NCBI GenBank assembly: GCA_039881045.1
Contig: JAYWVB010000080.1
Span: forward strand, 30,665-94,664
Origin: Chaetomium olivaceum
Taxonomy: Eukaryota > Ascomycota > Sordariomycetes > Sordariales > Chaetomiaceae
Length of the DNA: 64,000 bases
Reading direction: 5' to 3'
Shown here: one piece after another, positions 11,557 to 22,449 of the stretch
How positions within the stretch are numbered: the stretch's first letter is position 1
Layout of the letters: every line of letters begins with the position of its first letter
Program-made: the position numbers and the translations under genes
Notes under the pieces: model-generated
Databases searched by the model: none
What the model saw: the letters and a program-made list of their open reading frames with translations, nothing else
Told to the model about the DNA's origin: nothing

Positions 11557-11853
11557 ATGGAATTGTCGGCCAATATCCGGTCTATATATAGTAACCACCG
11601 GGAGCTTACTACTAAAGAGAGGGCTTCAATTATTATAGCGCGAATGGCCGGGGTTACGCGCAAAGCCCTGGCCGAGAATTTCAACTATTCGCCCTTAACC
11701 ATCACCCGGACTTGCAACCACTTCAAACTCTACGGATTAGTCGAATCCCTCCCTTATAGTGGCCGGCCATTAAAGCTTAGCCCTCAACAGCTGAAATATA
11801 TCCGGATCCTGATCAAACGGAACCCCTATATCGGCTAGGCTGCCCTATACAAC
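11557..11853 (+). pseudogene. Tc1/mariner-like transposase N-terminal fragment
   Basis: A 93-codon frame from an ATG at 11557 to TAG at 11836-11838, with the frame remaining readable (AALYN) to 11853, where LTR copy B begins. It encodes a helix-turn-helix DNA-binding region (VTRKALAENFNYSPLTITR) followed by the linker pattern GRPLKLSPQQLKYI...KRNPYI typical of Tc1/mariner transposases just before the catalytic domain. No DDE domain follows. The stop could be a C-to-T change of CAG. I could not find the rest of the element beyond 12286, so the LTR insertion or a rearrangement removed it. Confidence 0.7.
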
Positions 11854-12286
11854 TGTGACGAACCTCTCCTGGACCTTGTCCTGTTAGGGTTCAGTCTGAT
11901 TGAAGGTGTCTTGCAAAGGTACTAGGTTCGGTGCAGCCAAAAGGTGCACAACAAAGACTTGTCTCAACAGTAGGCTCTCGAGCTTGTAGCGAACTGTAGT
12001 TGTGATTGCTAACTGGAGAACTCCTAGAGCTCTCCAGAACGAGTGACTATATACTATCTAATTCCTGGGTGCTCAGTGTGCTCAGTTCCTTCAGACACTG
12101 ATCACACTGATCACTCAGACTGGCTCAGCCATCCTGATTGGTGGTTGGGCCGCGGTGCTCAGTGTGCTCAGCTTGCTTGGCAACTGAGCTCACTGATCAC
12201 CCTCCCACGACCTTCATTGGCTCGACTGAGCGACTGGCTCGGGGCGTCCCGCGCCCCGGGTCCCACTTGTTGGCATATCCGTGACA
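11854..12286 (-). repeat. LTR copy B, inverted relative to copy A, 433 bp
   Basis: On the minus strand it starts TGTCACGGATATG (12286) and ends TTCGTCACA (11854). The R-U5 half (11854-12060) is nearly identical to that of copy A. The U3 half (12061-12273) is different and holds repeated CTGAGCACAC and TGATCAGTG motifs. Flanks are ACAAC at 11849-11853 and TAATA at 12287-12291, so no target duplication is visible. Tail-to-tail LTRs with no internal region are not an intact retrotransposon; two independent insertions or an inversion would explain them. Confidence 0.8.
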
Positions 12287-12433
12287 TAATAAGAATTACT
12301 TTTTGAGATGCATAAATCCATCGAGGGAGCCAAGACAGAACGCTTCGTTTCATTTACTCCGGTTTGTCTATAGAGCCCTTAGAGGAGCGACTGGATGCCA
12401 TGGTTTCGACTACATTATCATGTATGATCTTGC

Positions 12434-15400
12434 CTACGGTAGCGTTGTGGTGAACATGCCGCGTCGTTTCACCTTTGCTATATGGCATACGAAGCGACAT
12501 AGCACACAGTCAGATATTTGTATATTTAAACTAAGGAGTTCTCGAATATCCTCAATCCGCTGCATCCTTTTATCCTCGTCGGACATCATACCAAGTGATG
12601 TCGCACTGCAGAATACCGTTAGCGGATTATTTGACAATATTCGAACTGGGTGAAAGGGACGTACATGAACTTCTTCCGGTCTTGTACTCTGAGCATTCTT
12701 TGCTCCACACTGTCTTTTACAATGAACCGGTAGACCTTTACCTCATCCTCCTGGCCCATCCGATGTACTCGGTCGATAGCCTGTGCCTCAATAGCAAAAC
12801 TCCACCAGGGGTCCATCATGTACACCCTCTTGGCACTCGTTAGGTTGAGCCCAACCCCCCCAGCTTTGAGGCTGAGGAGGAGGACCGTAAACTTCTTGGA
12901 TTCTTTGAACTCATCAAGGACGGCAGCGCGCGCCTTCTGGGCCATGGACCCATCAAGCCTGACAAAATGCATGTTGGCCCGCGCAAGAGCCGGTTCAAGG
13001 AGGGAGAGAAAAGAGGTGAACTGACTGAACACGACCGATTTGATGGTCGAGTTTTCCTTGCGGAGTTCACGAAGTTGATTGATTAGCGCAACAATCTTTG
13101 CGGAGGAGTTGCCGACTCCAAGCCGTTGGAGAGTGATGCGCGGCCCTTGGCCGATCCCGGCAGCATCTATCTCATCGTCATGTCGGACAACTTCGAACAG
13201 ATCGCGCGAGTTGATGATCTCGCGACAATGGAAGCAACGGGGAACCTCATGGTGGTCGGACTGGTGTTTGATATAGTCTAACAGACAATTTTTGCAAGCG
13301 GAGTGCCAGCACCCGGTCACGGTCTGGTCAACCATCGGCTCCTCGGCACAAATGGGACATTCGTTGACAGCCTCGTCTCGAATTTGACCGAGGACATGAG
13401 CACCGAAGGCGTTAGTGTCAGCCGTATCGTCCGTTGTGGCCGTGAAACGCTCTATGAGAGAATGAAGGTCCATGTCGTCTGCAAGTCCGGCTGCGGCATC
13501 TGCGGCAGCACCGGCTTCCTCCTCCTCCGCAACGATCTCTTGATTGCGGACAAGGACGGGGTGGCAGCACGATTGGCGAAGTCGAAGAATCTGGGCAAAA
13601 ATGCTGGTGAAGGCTTTCATGACAGTGCCGGCCTCGACATTGGCTAAAAATGTACGCTTTGCTTTGGTGAAGATGTAGTCGTAAACATCACGCTCGGCCT
13701 TAGAGAGCTCAATGTCTAAAATCTCGATCTGCTTGGGCGGGAGAGCCACCAAGGCCTTTCCGTCCGGCGTTTTCATGTCCTTTGTCCTTCTCATGACGAG
13801 CGGCTCTAGGACCGTCTGCACAACATCCAACGCCCGCATGTAATTTTTGGACTCGAACGGTACTGTGATGAATGTCCGCCAGAAGGAAAAGTTGTTCCAC
13901 GGCTCGACCTTGAGGAATTTAACGAGACTGAAGAGATCCTCGAGCTTGTTGACAATGGGTGTCCCCGTCAGCACCCATCGGTGCGTTGCGGCGATCTCAT
14001 AGCAAGCTCTGGCCGTTTTTGATTGGCGGTTCTTGATACTGTGACCTTCATCCAGGATAACACGGAAAAAGTTCAGCGAGAAGAGACCACGACTGCCGGC
14101 CCTGCCGCCAGGTTTGGTTGCCATCTGAGTGAATTCAGAGAGTATCACACCATAGCTGGTGATGATCACGTCCGGGGCGTTTGAAGCGTTGGCCTCGCAG
14201 CAAAGCGCCAGCAAATCGGCGTTCTTCTCATTCCCATAGTACAGCATGGATCTCAGGGTGCCCTCTCTGGAGGCATTATCTGCCTCGCTCTGCCATTGCG
14301 CAAGAAGTGACATGGGCGCAACGACCAGGGTCGTGCATGGGGCGTCCGAGACAGTCTCGCGTGCTTGCACGGAAGGGAGACGTGGGAGCTGATTGACCGA
14401 TGATACCGGTCGATTACATTGGCGAGCGGCGATCGCAGCATCCGACTTGTGTGTGTGTATGAGACTGAGCATCTGGATCGTCTTGCCTAACCCCATCTCA
14501 TCAGCCAGAATCCCACCGAGGCAGTGTTGCCCTTGTCGTGGAAAGTGCAAAGACAGCTCTCCAGAGTATGGGTTGACGTAGAAGGCAGACTGGCCGGCAA
14601 CGTTTGGAAGCTCCTTGTCATCATGGTCTTTTGTGGGCCAACCGTACTCCTCCCACAAGGGGTGCATGGATGTTTCGCGCTCTTCGCGCTGGACGTTCTT
14701 TTCCTTCGCCATCATCCAATGTAGTGATTGTTTTTGATATGGGCGAAGGGTTAGGCGAAAGGTATCAGCAGGTTCTGCTTCGGGGGTGCTAAAGTCAAAT
14801 GATTGTGCCTTTTTGTAGAGGGCGTCAAGCTGGTCTTGTTCAAGCTCCTCGCCATCTTCGTTGTCATCCGAAGGAGAAGACGCAGCAGTACTGTCCTGGC
14901 CTTGGGCCTTCGGTTTATCCTTTTCCTTGTTCTCGGCCATTTCTGCGGCATCCAGTAGCCCTTGCCGTTGATTTCGTGCCGCCGCGGCGTTCCCTCTCGT
15001 CGGAAGAAGATTGATCTCTTGGAAAAGCCTAACAAGTGCCACTTGTCTCAACCGCAAGTCCTTTTCCTCGAAGTCTCGGTTTCCTCAAACCGGCCTGTTG
15101 TCCTGTTATCGGCGACCTGGAATTCCCGGCAGAAGGCCGACCTCAGCAGCGAACAGCGAAGCTGCAGAAAGACAGTGTCATTGGTGCGCAATCTCTCGGG
15201 CGCGTAAACGCAAGTCCCCTCAAAAGCGCATATTTCTTGATCCATCAATGTCGACACCCAGTTTGCCGTATCCTTTGCGAGACGCCCAATTTCCCTGCCA
15301 GTACTGTCGGTAAAGCGAACGATCACGTCAACCCTCTTGGCTGCCGCTGAACTGACGCGATATGTTGGTTGAGCCGGCCCAGGCTTGAGCTGTCCTTTGT

Positions 15401-16097
15401 GCAATGTTGCTTTGGGGATTTGGATCTTTTGGCGCTCAATTTTGACGATATCACCGTGTTTTAAGAGATTACTCCCGCTCCGAGTTGTCCACCCTTCGAC
15501 ACCAAATGCGCCAATATATCTTGATTCGGGCATCGATTGCACGGCGGAAGGCTGAGGAGGCTGAAGAGGCTGAGGGCTTGAATCCCCATGCCTGCGGCGT
15601 GCCACAGACAGAATGGAAGGACGCGTAGGAGTTGGAACCGGCGTTTGTCGTTTCAAGGTTTTCCAAGTGCCGTCGAGGTATATGTTGATGGCCCGCTCTA
15701 AGTCGCTACCGCAACTCTCCCGAAGTAGAGCCACCACCTCGGGCTTGACATTCTCGCCCACAAAGGCCTCAAATGTGCTTTGGTCGAAGGCATCTGGACC
15801 TAGGTTACCATTGCACGAACCTTCCCAATTTGGCGGGGCAGGAGTCGGACCGGTGGTTGCTTCGACATGTTGTGGGAGAGAAGACTTTGTAGAAAACGGC
15901 GGGTTCAAAGAGAAATTGAGGACGGGTTTCGGCAAGGAATCGGCATCGACAGTTTGTGGTTTCGTGGTTGCGTTGGATGGCGACAAGATATCGCAAGACG
16001 GGGCGGTATCGGGCTTCTGGGCGGTTTCACCATCCGCCGTATCTGCAAAAAAGCGCCGCCTTTTGATGGGTGGCTCATCAGAGCCGGGGAAGTCCAT
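12434..16097 (-). CDS. RAD5: RAD5-type SNF2 helicase / RING ubiquitin ligase (frameshifted)
   Basis: About 1,200 aa in two exons with an intron at 12606-12664 (GTACGT...CTAAC...CTGCAG). In post-replication repair Rad5 works with Ubc13-Mms2 to extend ubiquitin chains on PCNA and remodels stalled forks in the nucleus. Order: a UBA/CUE-like segment at about residues 110-143, HIRAN domain at about 193-320, SNF2 motif I DEMGLGKTIQM, DEGH box in ILDEGHSIKN, RING finger starting CPICAEEPMVDQ inside the motor, and helicase C motif QAIDRVHRMGQ. The start is the ATG at 16097. The frame changes by one missing base at about 15050-15068, between HIRAN and the motor, where ...EETETS should join EEKDLRLRQVALVRLFQ. 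No credible intron fits there. After the usual IEDIRELLS end, about 30 further codons run to the stop. Confidence 0.9.
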
Positions 16098-16425
16098 TGC
16101 ATTGAAATCCAGGCGTCATCAGGCAAGGCGGCACATGAGGATGAGAGCGCCGCTACCAAAGCCGACGTCGATGCTGGTTTCGGGAGACGCGACTGTAAGA
16201 GAGCGCGAAATTCCGTGTCGCGCTCATCAGGTGACCGCGCGACGAGCAGTGAATTTTGAGCTTTGGTTGGACCCACAAATTCGAGCAGTCCTCTGATTGG
16301 CATTACATGCATGCATGCAACATTCTCGCTCGCCACAGGTTATTGATATTGCCAGTGCGTATCAACCTTTCCAACATTCGGGCGGCGAGTGAAGATGGGT
16401 TTATCACGCTAGAAGCTCACCTCTC
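16098..16425. promoter_or_regulatory. Shared intergenic region between RAD5 and the NDUFAF6-like gene
   Basis: A 328-bp divergent spacer that must hold both promoters. It contains a palindromic CATGCATGCATG tract near 16306-16318. I see no clear TATA box; nothing else can be assigned. Confidence 0.45.
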
Positions 16426-17593
16426 ATGTATTCAATTCAAGCCGTTGGAAACGGCCTTAAGCAGGCACCTCGCAAGGCTCGTCAGTTTCACCGTGGTCTC
16501 GCGACGGGTACAGCAGCATCCGACGTGGCCCAAGCACGCAGATACTGCCTGAACCAGCTCAGGTCTCTCCCTTCACCGTTCTTCTTTTTCAGGCTGAATA
16601 TTAACTAACAATTTTAGACATGGCGACTATGAGGCATATCTCATTCGGCATTTTATCCCTCGCTCGGCTCAAGATGCGTATGACGCCCTCCGGACACTGA
16701 ACCTCGAGCTCGCCCGCTTGCCGGAAACGGTGTCAAATCCAACCATAGGCCGCTTCCGGATGCAGTTCTGGCGAGACTCCGTCAATAGTACCTTCGCTGG
16801 CAACCCACCACGGGAGCCCATCTCGATCTTATTGCACAACGCCATTACGAGCCTCACAGCACGAACGGGGGCTAACAGTGCAAGCTCGCTCAAGTTCTGG
16901 CTTCTGCGGCTGATTAACACGCGGGAGAGGCATATGGAGAACAAGCCTTTTGCCAACTTGACATCTTTGGAAGACTACGCCGAGAATACATATGCCACAC
17001 TTATGTACATGACGCTCGCGGCGATGCCCTTACAGTCGGTGCACATGGATCACTTGGCGAGCCACATCGGCAAGGCATATGGCATCTCCGCGTCACTGCG
17101 TGGTATTCCAGTCCTCGCCGCACCTTCGCAGCCCATTCAAGGCCCGTCCGGTTCCAGTGTTGGTAGCACTAGGAGCCCCGCGTTACTAATCCCGCTTGAT
17201 GTCATGGCCGAGGTGGGCCTAAAGGAGGAGGATGTTTTCCGCCGTGGGCCAAACGCCGAAGGCTTACAGGATGCCGTCTTCCAGGTTGCTACTCGAGCCA
17301 ATGACCACCTGATCACGGCACGCGAAATGCTCAAGAACTTGCAAGCTGGACATGAACCTGGGCATGACTATGAGCACCAAGAGGAGCCAGAGCATGCACA
17401 CTCCGGTACGGTACATGGCGGCGAGGACACGAAGTTGGACATCCAGCGCGGGTTCAGTGTGTTGCTAGAGGCGGTCGCAGCTGGCGACTACCTCCAGCGT
17501 TTAGAGAAGGCCAATTTTGATCCTTTCAAAGTCAAAAGTAGCTGGAAACTTCCCTGGGGACTTTGGAAATCCTTAAAGCGGCACCAAATTTAA
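16426..17593 (+). CDS. NDUFAF6-like complex I assembly factor (squalene/phytoene synthase fold)
   Basis: A 370-aa protein from exons 16426-16562 and 16618-17593. The intron has an unusual GTCTCT donor but a clear ATTAACTAAC branch site and TTTTAG acceptor, and removing it joins ARRYCLNQLR to HGDYEAYLIR in frame. The protein belongs to the squalene/phytoene synthase superfamily in its mitochondrial, non-catalytic NDUFAF6 branch, needed for respiratory complex I assembly. Visible landmarks are RDSVNSTFAGNPPREPI near the N-terminal third, the helix SLEDYAENTYATLMYMTLAA, and HIGKAYGISASLRGIPVLAA. The basic, Arg-rich N-terminus (KQAPRKARQFHRGLATG) looks like a mitochondrial targeting peptide. The DxxxD motifs of true synthases are not obvious, as expected for this branch. 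Confidence 0.85.
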
Positions 17594-19978
17594 AAAAGAC
17601 CCGCCGTTTCACAACATTTTTCAAGCGGCTGTCACTGGTTTGATCCTTTTGCATACACTCGCGGTCTTGGATGGCTGCCGCCCAATACCGTTCGAGCTTG
17701 TGGCGCGTACAAGAGCATTTGTCAAAACTCAGATTTTGACGAATCCACTCGCTGACAGCAACGCGTTGGTTTCTCCACCAAGAAAGAGTGCGAAAGCAAA
17801 CTCGGACCCAGCAAGCTCGTCAGAGCCAGCTCCTATGAGAGATTCACAGTCGGCAGGGCTGAGCGAACAACTTTAGAGCCGTCCCTAGCCGGCCATGAAA
17901 GTTTTTCCCGCTCTGAAACGAAGATTTTGCTCCGAGGTCCCTCCACTTCAGGTCCGATGTCACGGAAATAACTCGCGGATCGGGGCTGGACTCCACCAGT
18001 TTGCGGGCTGTTTGCACTCCTACACAGTCTGTCCATTCGACAGATTTAACGACAATGATTCGTTTCTTTTCGTTGCATTCTGAGGAATGCCCTTGGATGG
18101 AACCGGGGATTCGGCAGGAACTCTGGGACGAAGAAATTGTCTTTTGCAGGCCATGTATCGGTGTGCTTGGAGTTTTCTTCAGAGACTTTCTTCCCAGTCT
18201 CGGGCCGGGTCACGGTGGGTGTGTCCTGTATCAAACTCGGCCCGGGAGCTCACCCGAGATCGGCGAGGTTTGAACGAAGCGGCCGGGTCCGCACGGCAGA
18301 AAGTCTGTCACCTCCCTGGGAGTGTATGCGAGACGCCTGGTTTATTTGGGTGAACGAAGGTGGGCCAAGACAAAAACAGGTTACCTTGGTCGAGGGGCAA
18401 GAACACCTGGTATTCGCGAATTGTTCGCAGGGCGGTCAGCCAATCAAGGCAATGACAGGGTAGTTAAAAGGAAGAGTCGGGCACATGAGGCCTTGCAGAA
18501 CGGTCTGAGCCCGAGAAAACACCATCTCCGAGGGAGTACGTGAGGGCGCTCTACGTCACGAGACGAAGGGATATCCAGCCCTTGGTACCATTGTGGCAGC
18601 TTGAAGTTATCATGGATAGCTTTGGCGTACGAAGTATGGACTGCGACATACAACTCGAAGCACGGCCCTCTTTCACAACAAGGAAGGACTGACGAAGACC
18701 ATAGGGCTGTCGGTTCCTCATGCCGAGACATAACCGCAGATGTTGCGATCCATTCGGGCTGTGGAAACCGAACCTCTCACTCTTAACCTCGCCATCTCAC
18801 ATTCGGGGCGAAGACGCGAACCTCGTTTCGGATTAACAGTCCCGCGAATGCCACTGCACTAAGGAGTCATCCAAGGAAAATTTTCCCGCCCGTCTCCTCG
18901 TTTCCTTCTTTTCCCCCACCAGGTGACCTGGCTTGAAAAAGTTGGCTGCAGAGAGTGTTCCAGGCGCCACGGGGACCATGTGCCTTGTGACCTCACAAGA
19001 GCTTGGCGCCCGATGGATCGGTACCTTGCTGAGCTTTGCTGTGGGTCAATGATGGATCTAGGCCTTGGGCAACACTTGACAAACTGTCTGTAACTAATTG
19101 ACAGCGAATTGTCTGCAGTAAAACATTCAGGGCAGTTTCACTTGATATACATCGTTGAATGTTGGTGTGTATATATTCCGTTCATACTGTCTTGAGCCGA
19201 AGGTACGTACCTGCCTGTCAAACCAAACCCGGAACGAATGTGGCTTAATTCGAAAAGCAAGTCTCATTGACCGTGTCGAACTATGGGACAAATGTTACTG
19301 ATCCGGTGCCCGGATGCCAGCCTGGTGTTTGCCAGGGGGCGTCGGGAGAGGGAGACCCTCGTGGCTTTCCATCCTAGACATACAGTGCGCTTTCACGCAG
19401 CAAGTTCTTGTGGCGGGGCTTCAGGTGGGTCCTTGGAGCATGCTGTGGCATGCTCCCGGCCGCGAGCCGGCCTCTTGACATATAATTACTTGATGGAAAC
19501 CCAAACTTTGCGTGCTTGCTCAGTGAAATATATTTGCAGTTTTGCTTTGCAACTTACATTGCAGCGTCCATCTCAGTTCCCTGTCCATATTCAACACGTC
19601 CAATCCGCTTTTTCGTACAGCAGCCCAGTCCACCACAACCCCATCACAGCTCTCAGATATCAGAGGGTCCAAGCACTTCAAGTTGCTTTGTCTTTCATAT
19701 AATCTGGCCATTCAGTACATTTTTTTTGGAATTTACCAGACCTACATTGATTATAGCCCGTACCTCAGACCACGACCGTTTCTTGGGCCTAACGACAACC
19801 GCAAACGCCGCTGAACTGTAAATGATGGGTTTGTGGTCTTGGGAGCGTTGAGTTCGTTCCCCACAAGAGCGACCCGGACATTTTGCACTGCATCATTGTG
19901 GCGCGGTCAGGCAATCCGATCAGTCCTAGCCCGCTATTTCCCCGCCACCACCGGCAAGGGACGTCCAGTCGAGACAAG
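17594..19978. other. Intergenic region, no gene recognised
   Basis: About 2.4 kb between the NDUFAF6-like gene and the arrestin gene, both on the plus strand. Only short, overlapping frames without recognisable domains occur, on both strands. It must include the 3' UTR of the first gene and the promoter and 5' UTR of the second. The stretch 19540-19880 is pyrimidine-rich, as is common in fungal 5' leaders. Confidence 0.5.
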
Positions 19979-21624
19979 ATGCCGCACCGAGTTGTGGACT
20001 TCTTCCGGTCGTCGACACATTCAATCGAAGCCCAAGTTTCAAGTTTGTCCAAAAAGCAAACCTCAGGTGCCCGACGGAGACGATACTCCCCGAACAGAGC
20101 AGGCAAGGGCTCTACGAGCTCCGGACGGGCATCCTCGGCGTTAGTCGGTGGGGGTAACTCGGATAGCCCTCCCGTGCCGCCGTATTCCCCGCGTGTCAAG
20201 ATGGCCGATTCGCGGGCAAGCAGCTTTTCATTGGGTTCACACAAAGAACGTGAGGAACACCACCAGCACCACCGAATCTCGTTTCCCGGTATGCACTTCG
20301 GCCGTTCAAGCAAGGAGACACCCAGCTCTTCGCCCGCGACCCTCAATTGGAAACTCGAGTCGCCACCTCTCGTCATGTATGGCGACCACCAAACCAGCAG
20401 CGGTGCGCTACTCTCGGGCCAGTTGTTCCTGAATGTCAAGGAAGAGGGCCTGGAAGTTGCGTCGCTGGATGCCACCCTCAGTATCCGCGTTACCCAGAAG
20501 AGGCCGTTTGCGAACCACTGTATAGACTGTACAACGCAGCGTACGGAGTTGAAGCGGTGGGAGTTACTTCAACATCCGCTGGTCATGGCTAAAGGTATGT
20601 CTGACGCTCGATTACCCGGTGAGCTTTGAGACTCACAACAACAATCATAGGCGAGCATTCGTTCCCCTTCTCTGTGTTGCTGCAAGGACATCTCCCGTCC
20701 AGCATGGAAGGCCCGCTAGTCTCAATTTCGTATGAGTTCAAGGCCGAGGCTGTTCCCAGAGCGGATCTCAGCGCACTGGCGCCCATCAAGTTCGAAAAGA
20801 CCGTCGACGTCAGACGCAGCCTCCCGACCTCTGAGACACCGCACCACTCTGTCCGTGTTTTTCCTCCGACAAATATCAAGGCCAGCGCGTACTATCCTCA
20901 TGTGATCCACCCGATCGGCAGCTACACTCTAGCGCTCCGCCTCGACGGCATCGCAAAACTAAACACGAAGGTCAACACGGTCGAACATTGGAAGTTGAAA
21001 AAGCTCACGTGGAAGCTAGAGGAGACGACGAAGACGATTGCGCCAGCCTGCGAGCGGCACAGCCCGAGGTTGGGAGAGGCCCCAGAGGAACAGCAGAGCA
21101 AGAAAGGCGTCATTCGCTCGGAGAGCCGCATCATTGGAGAGAAGACACTCTTCTCGGGGTGGAAGAGCAACTACACAAATGCAACAGACAGCCTTGTCGA
21201 GCTCGAGCTTGATTACAGCTTGGCAAAAAATGCCAAATACGCATGTGACAGCAAGAGTCGTGATGGAACCGAGGTGACTCATCAGCTGGTCGTCGAGATG
21301 GTGGTCTCACAGGAATGGGCCCCTGTCAACAGACCATCCCTTGTGACACACACGGGCGTCGGGCGCATCTTACGGATGCACTTTGGCACCGTCCTCACAG
21401 AACGGGCAGGGATCGGGATTAGCTGGGATAACGAGGCGCCCCCCATTTATCAAGACGTGCCTCCCAGCCCGCCCGCCTATTCTCAGGCGACTATTTCCTT
21501 TACCGAACATTCGATCGCGGAGTTGATGGCGCCACTCGACGGTGCCCACGGGGGCGGGCTATCACGCAGTTCCACCGACACGGCTACTTCTAGCGGTCTC
21601 GGAGAAGGCGCCGGGGGTGTGTAG
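19979..21624 (+). CDS. Arrestin-related trafficking adaptor (LDB19/Art1 type)
   Basis: A 529-aa protein from exons 19979-20594 and 20651-21624; the intron (GTATGT...CATAG) joins HPLVMAKG to EHSFPF. Fungal alpha-arrestins link plasma-membrane transporters to the Rsp5 ubiquitin ligase for endocytosis. After a Ser-rich N-terminus, the LDB19-type arrestin domain starts around PATLNWKLESPPLVMYGD and runs through YPHVIHPIGSYTLALRLDG and EHWKLKKLTWKLEETTK. The C-terminal tail has PPIY and PPAY (about 21441-21480), both fitting the PPxY consensus bound by Rsp5/Nedd4 WW domains. I chose the ATG at 19979; an upstream in-frame ATG at 19883 would add 32 poorly conserved-looking residues. Confidence 0.85.
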
Positions 21625-22449
21625 AGGGCAGCTCCCGGCAGGCGCGCGGGGACGAGTCACTGGCAGTTGGCGGTTCGGCAAGTGGCATGGCGCGCGTATG
21701 GAGAAAAAAAACAGGGTGCTTGCAATGGTGGCACTGCGGAAAAGCGGGTTGGTCGTTGAGGAGTTTGGCTTCCAGGCTGCGCGAAGATACCCTTGAATAT
21801 CTGTTCTTCAATTTCTCATGTTGTCTTGGATGGAAGGTTGGAAAAAATTGATTTGGGCACAGGAAAGCGGCGTTATATGTTGAATGGGGTTACATGTACT
21901 TCGTTTAATACTGCCCGGGCAGAACTACGGAGTTGTAATTGGGAGTAATTTTAATCGTTTGTCGATGGAATAGCCCCCTTCTCCCACAATCTGAGCAACT
22001 CATCAGTGTCGAGCGATGGCAAACCAGGCAAGTGTCGCATCCATCCCTGCGCAACCTCGAAGAAATGCCAGGTTTGATTTGCCTGGTTTTGCGGGGTCAG
22101 AACGTGGGGTCTCTCGCCTTGTGGGGCATATCCTGGCGCACCAAGGCGGCATTTATCGATAAGCAGGGTCGCCTGGGATCTGGCCGATGACTCTAGAGAC
22201 GTTCGACTCAGCCGGTGAATTAAATCACCAAGATCCTATAAAGCACCTAGACTGGGCTTAAGAGTGCCTTCTTTCATTTTTCCATTATTCCCTTGCAAGC
22301 ATCATTTCCCAAAGACACCATCCAGTCTTACATGGACGCACAGCTGCCCGGGCCAACTTGAATCGCCCATAGTCCAGTGAAGTCATCGTTTGCTTCGATC
22401 TTCCTCAAAGTTTTGCTCCTCCCCGGGGCCAGCCCAGACGAATGCGACA
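21625..22449. other. Intergenic region, no gene recognised
   Basis: About 825 bp between two plus-strand genes. It contains only short frames. The 3' UTR of the arrestin gene lies at the left, and the promoter and leader of the GTPase gene at the right. Confidence 0.5.
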
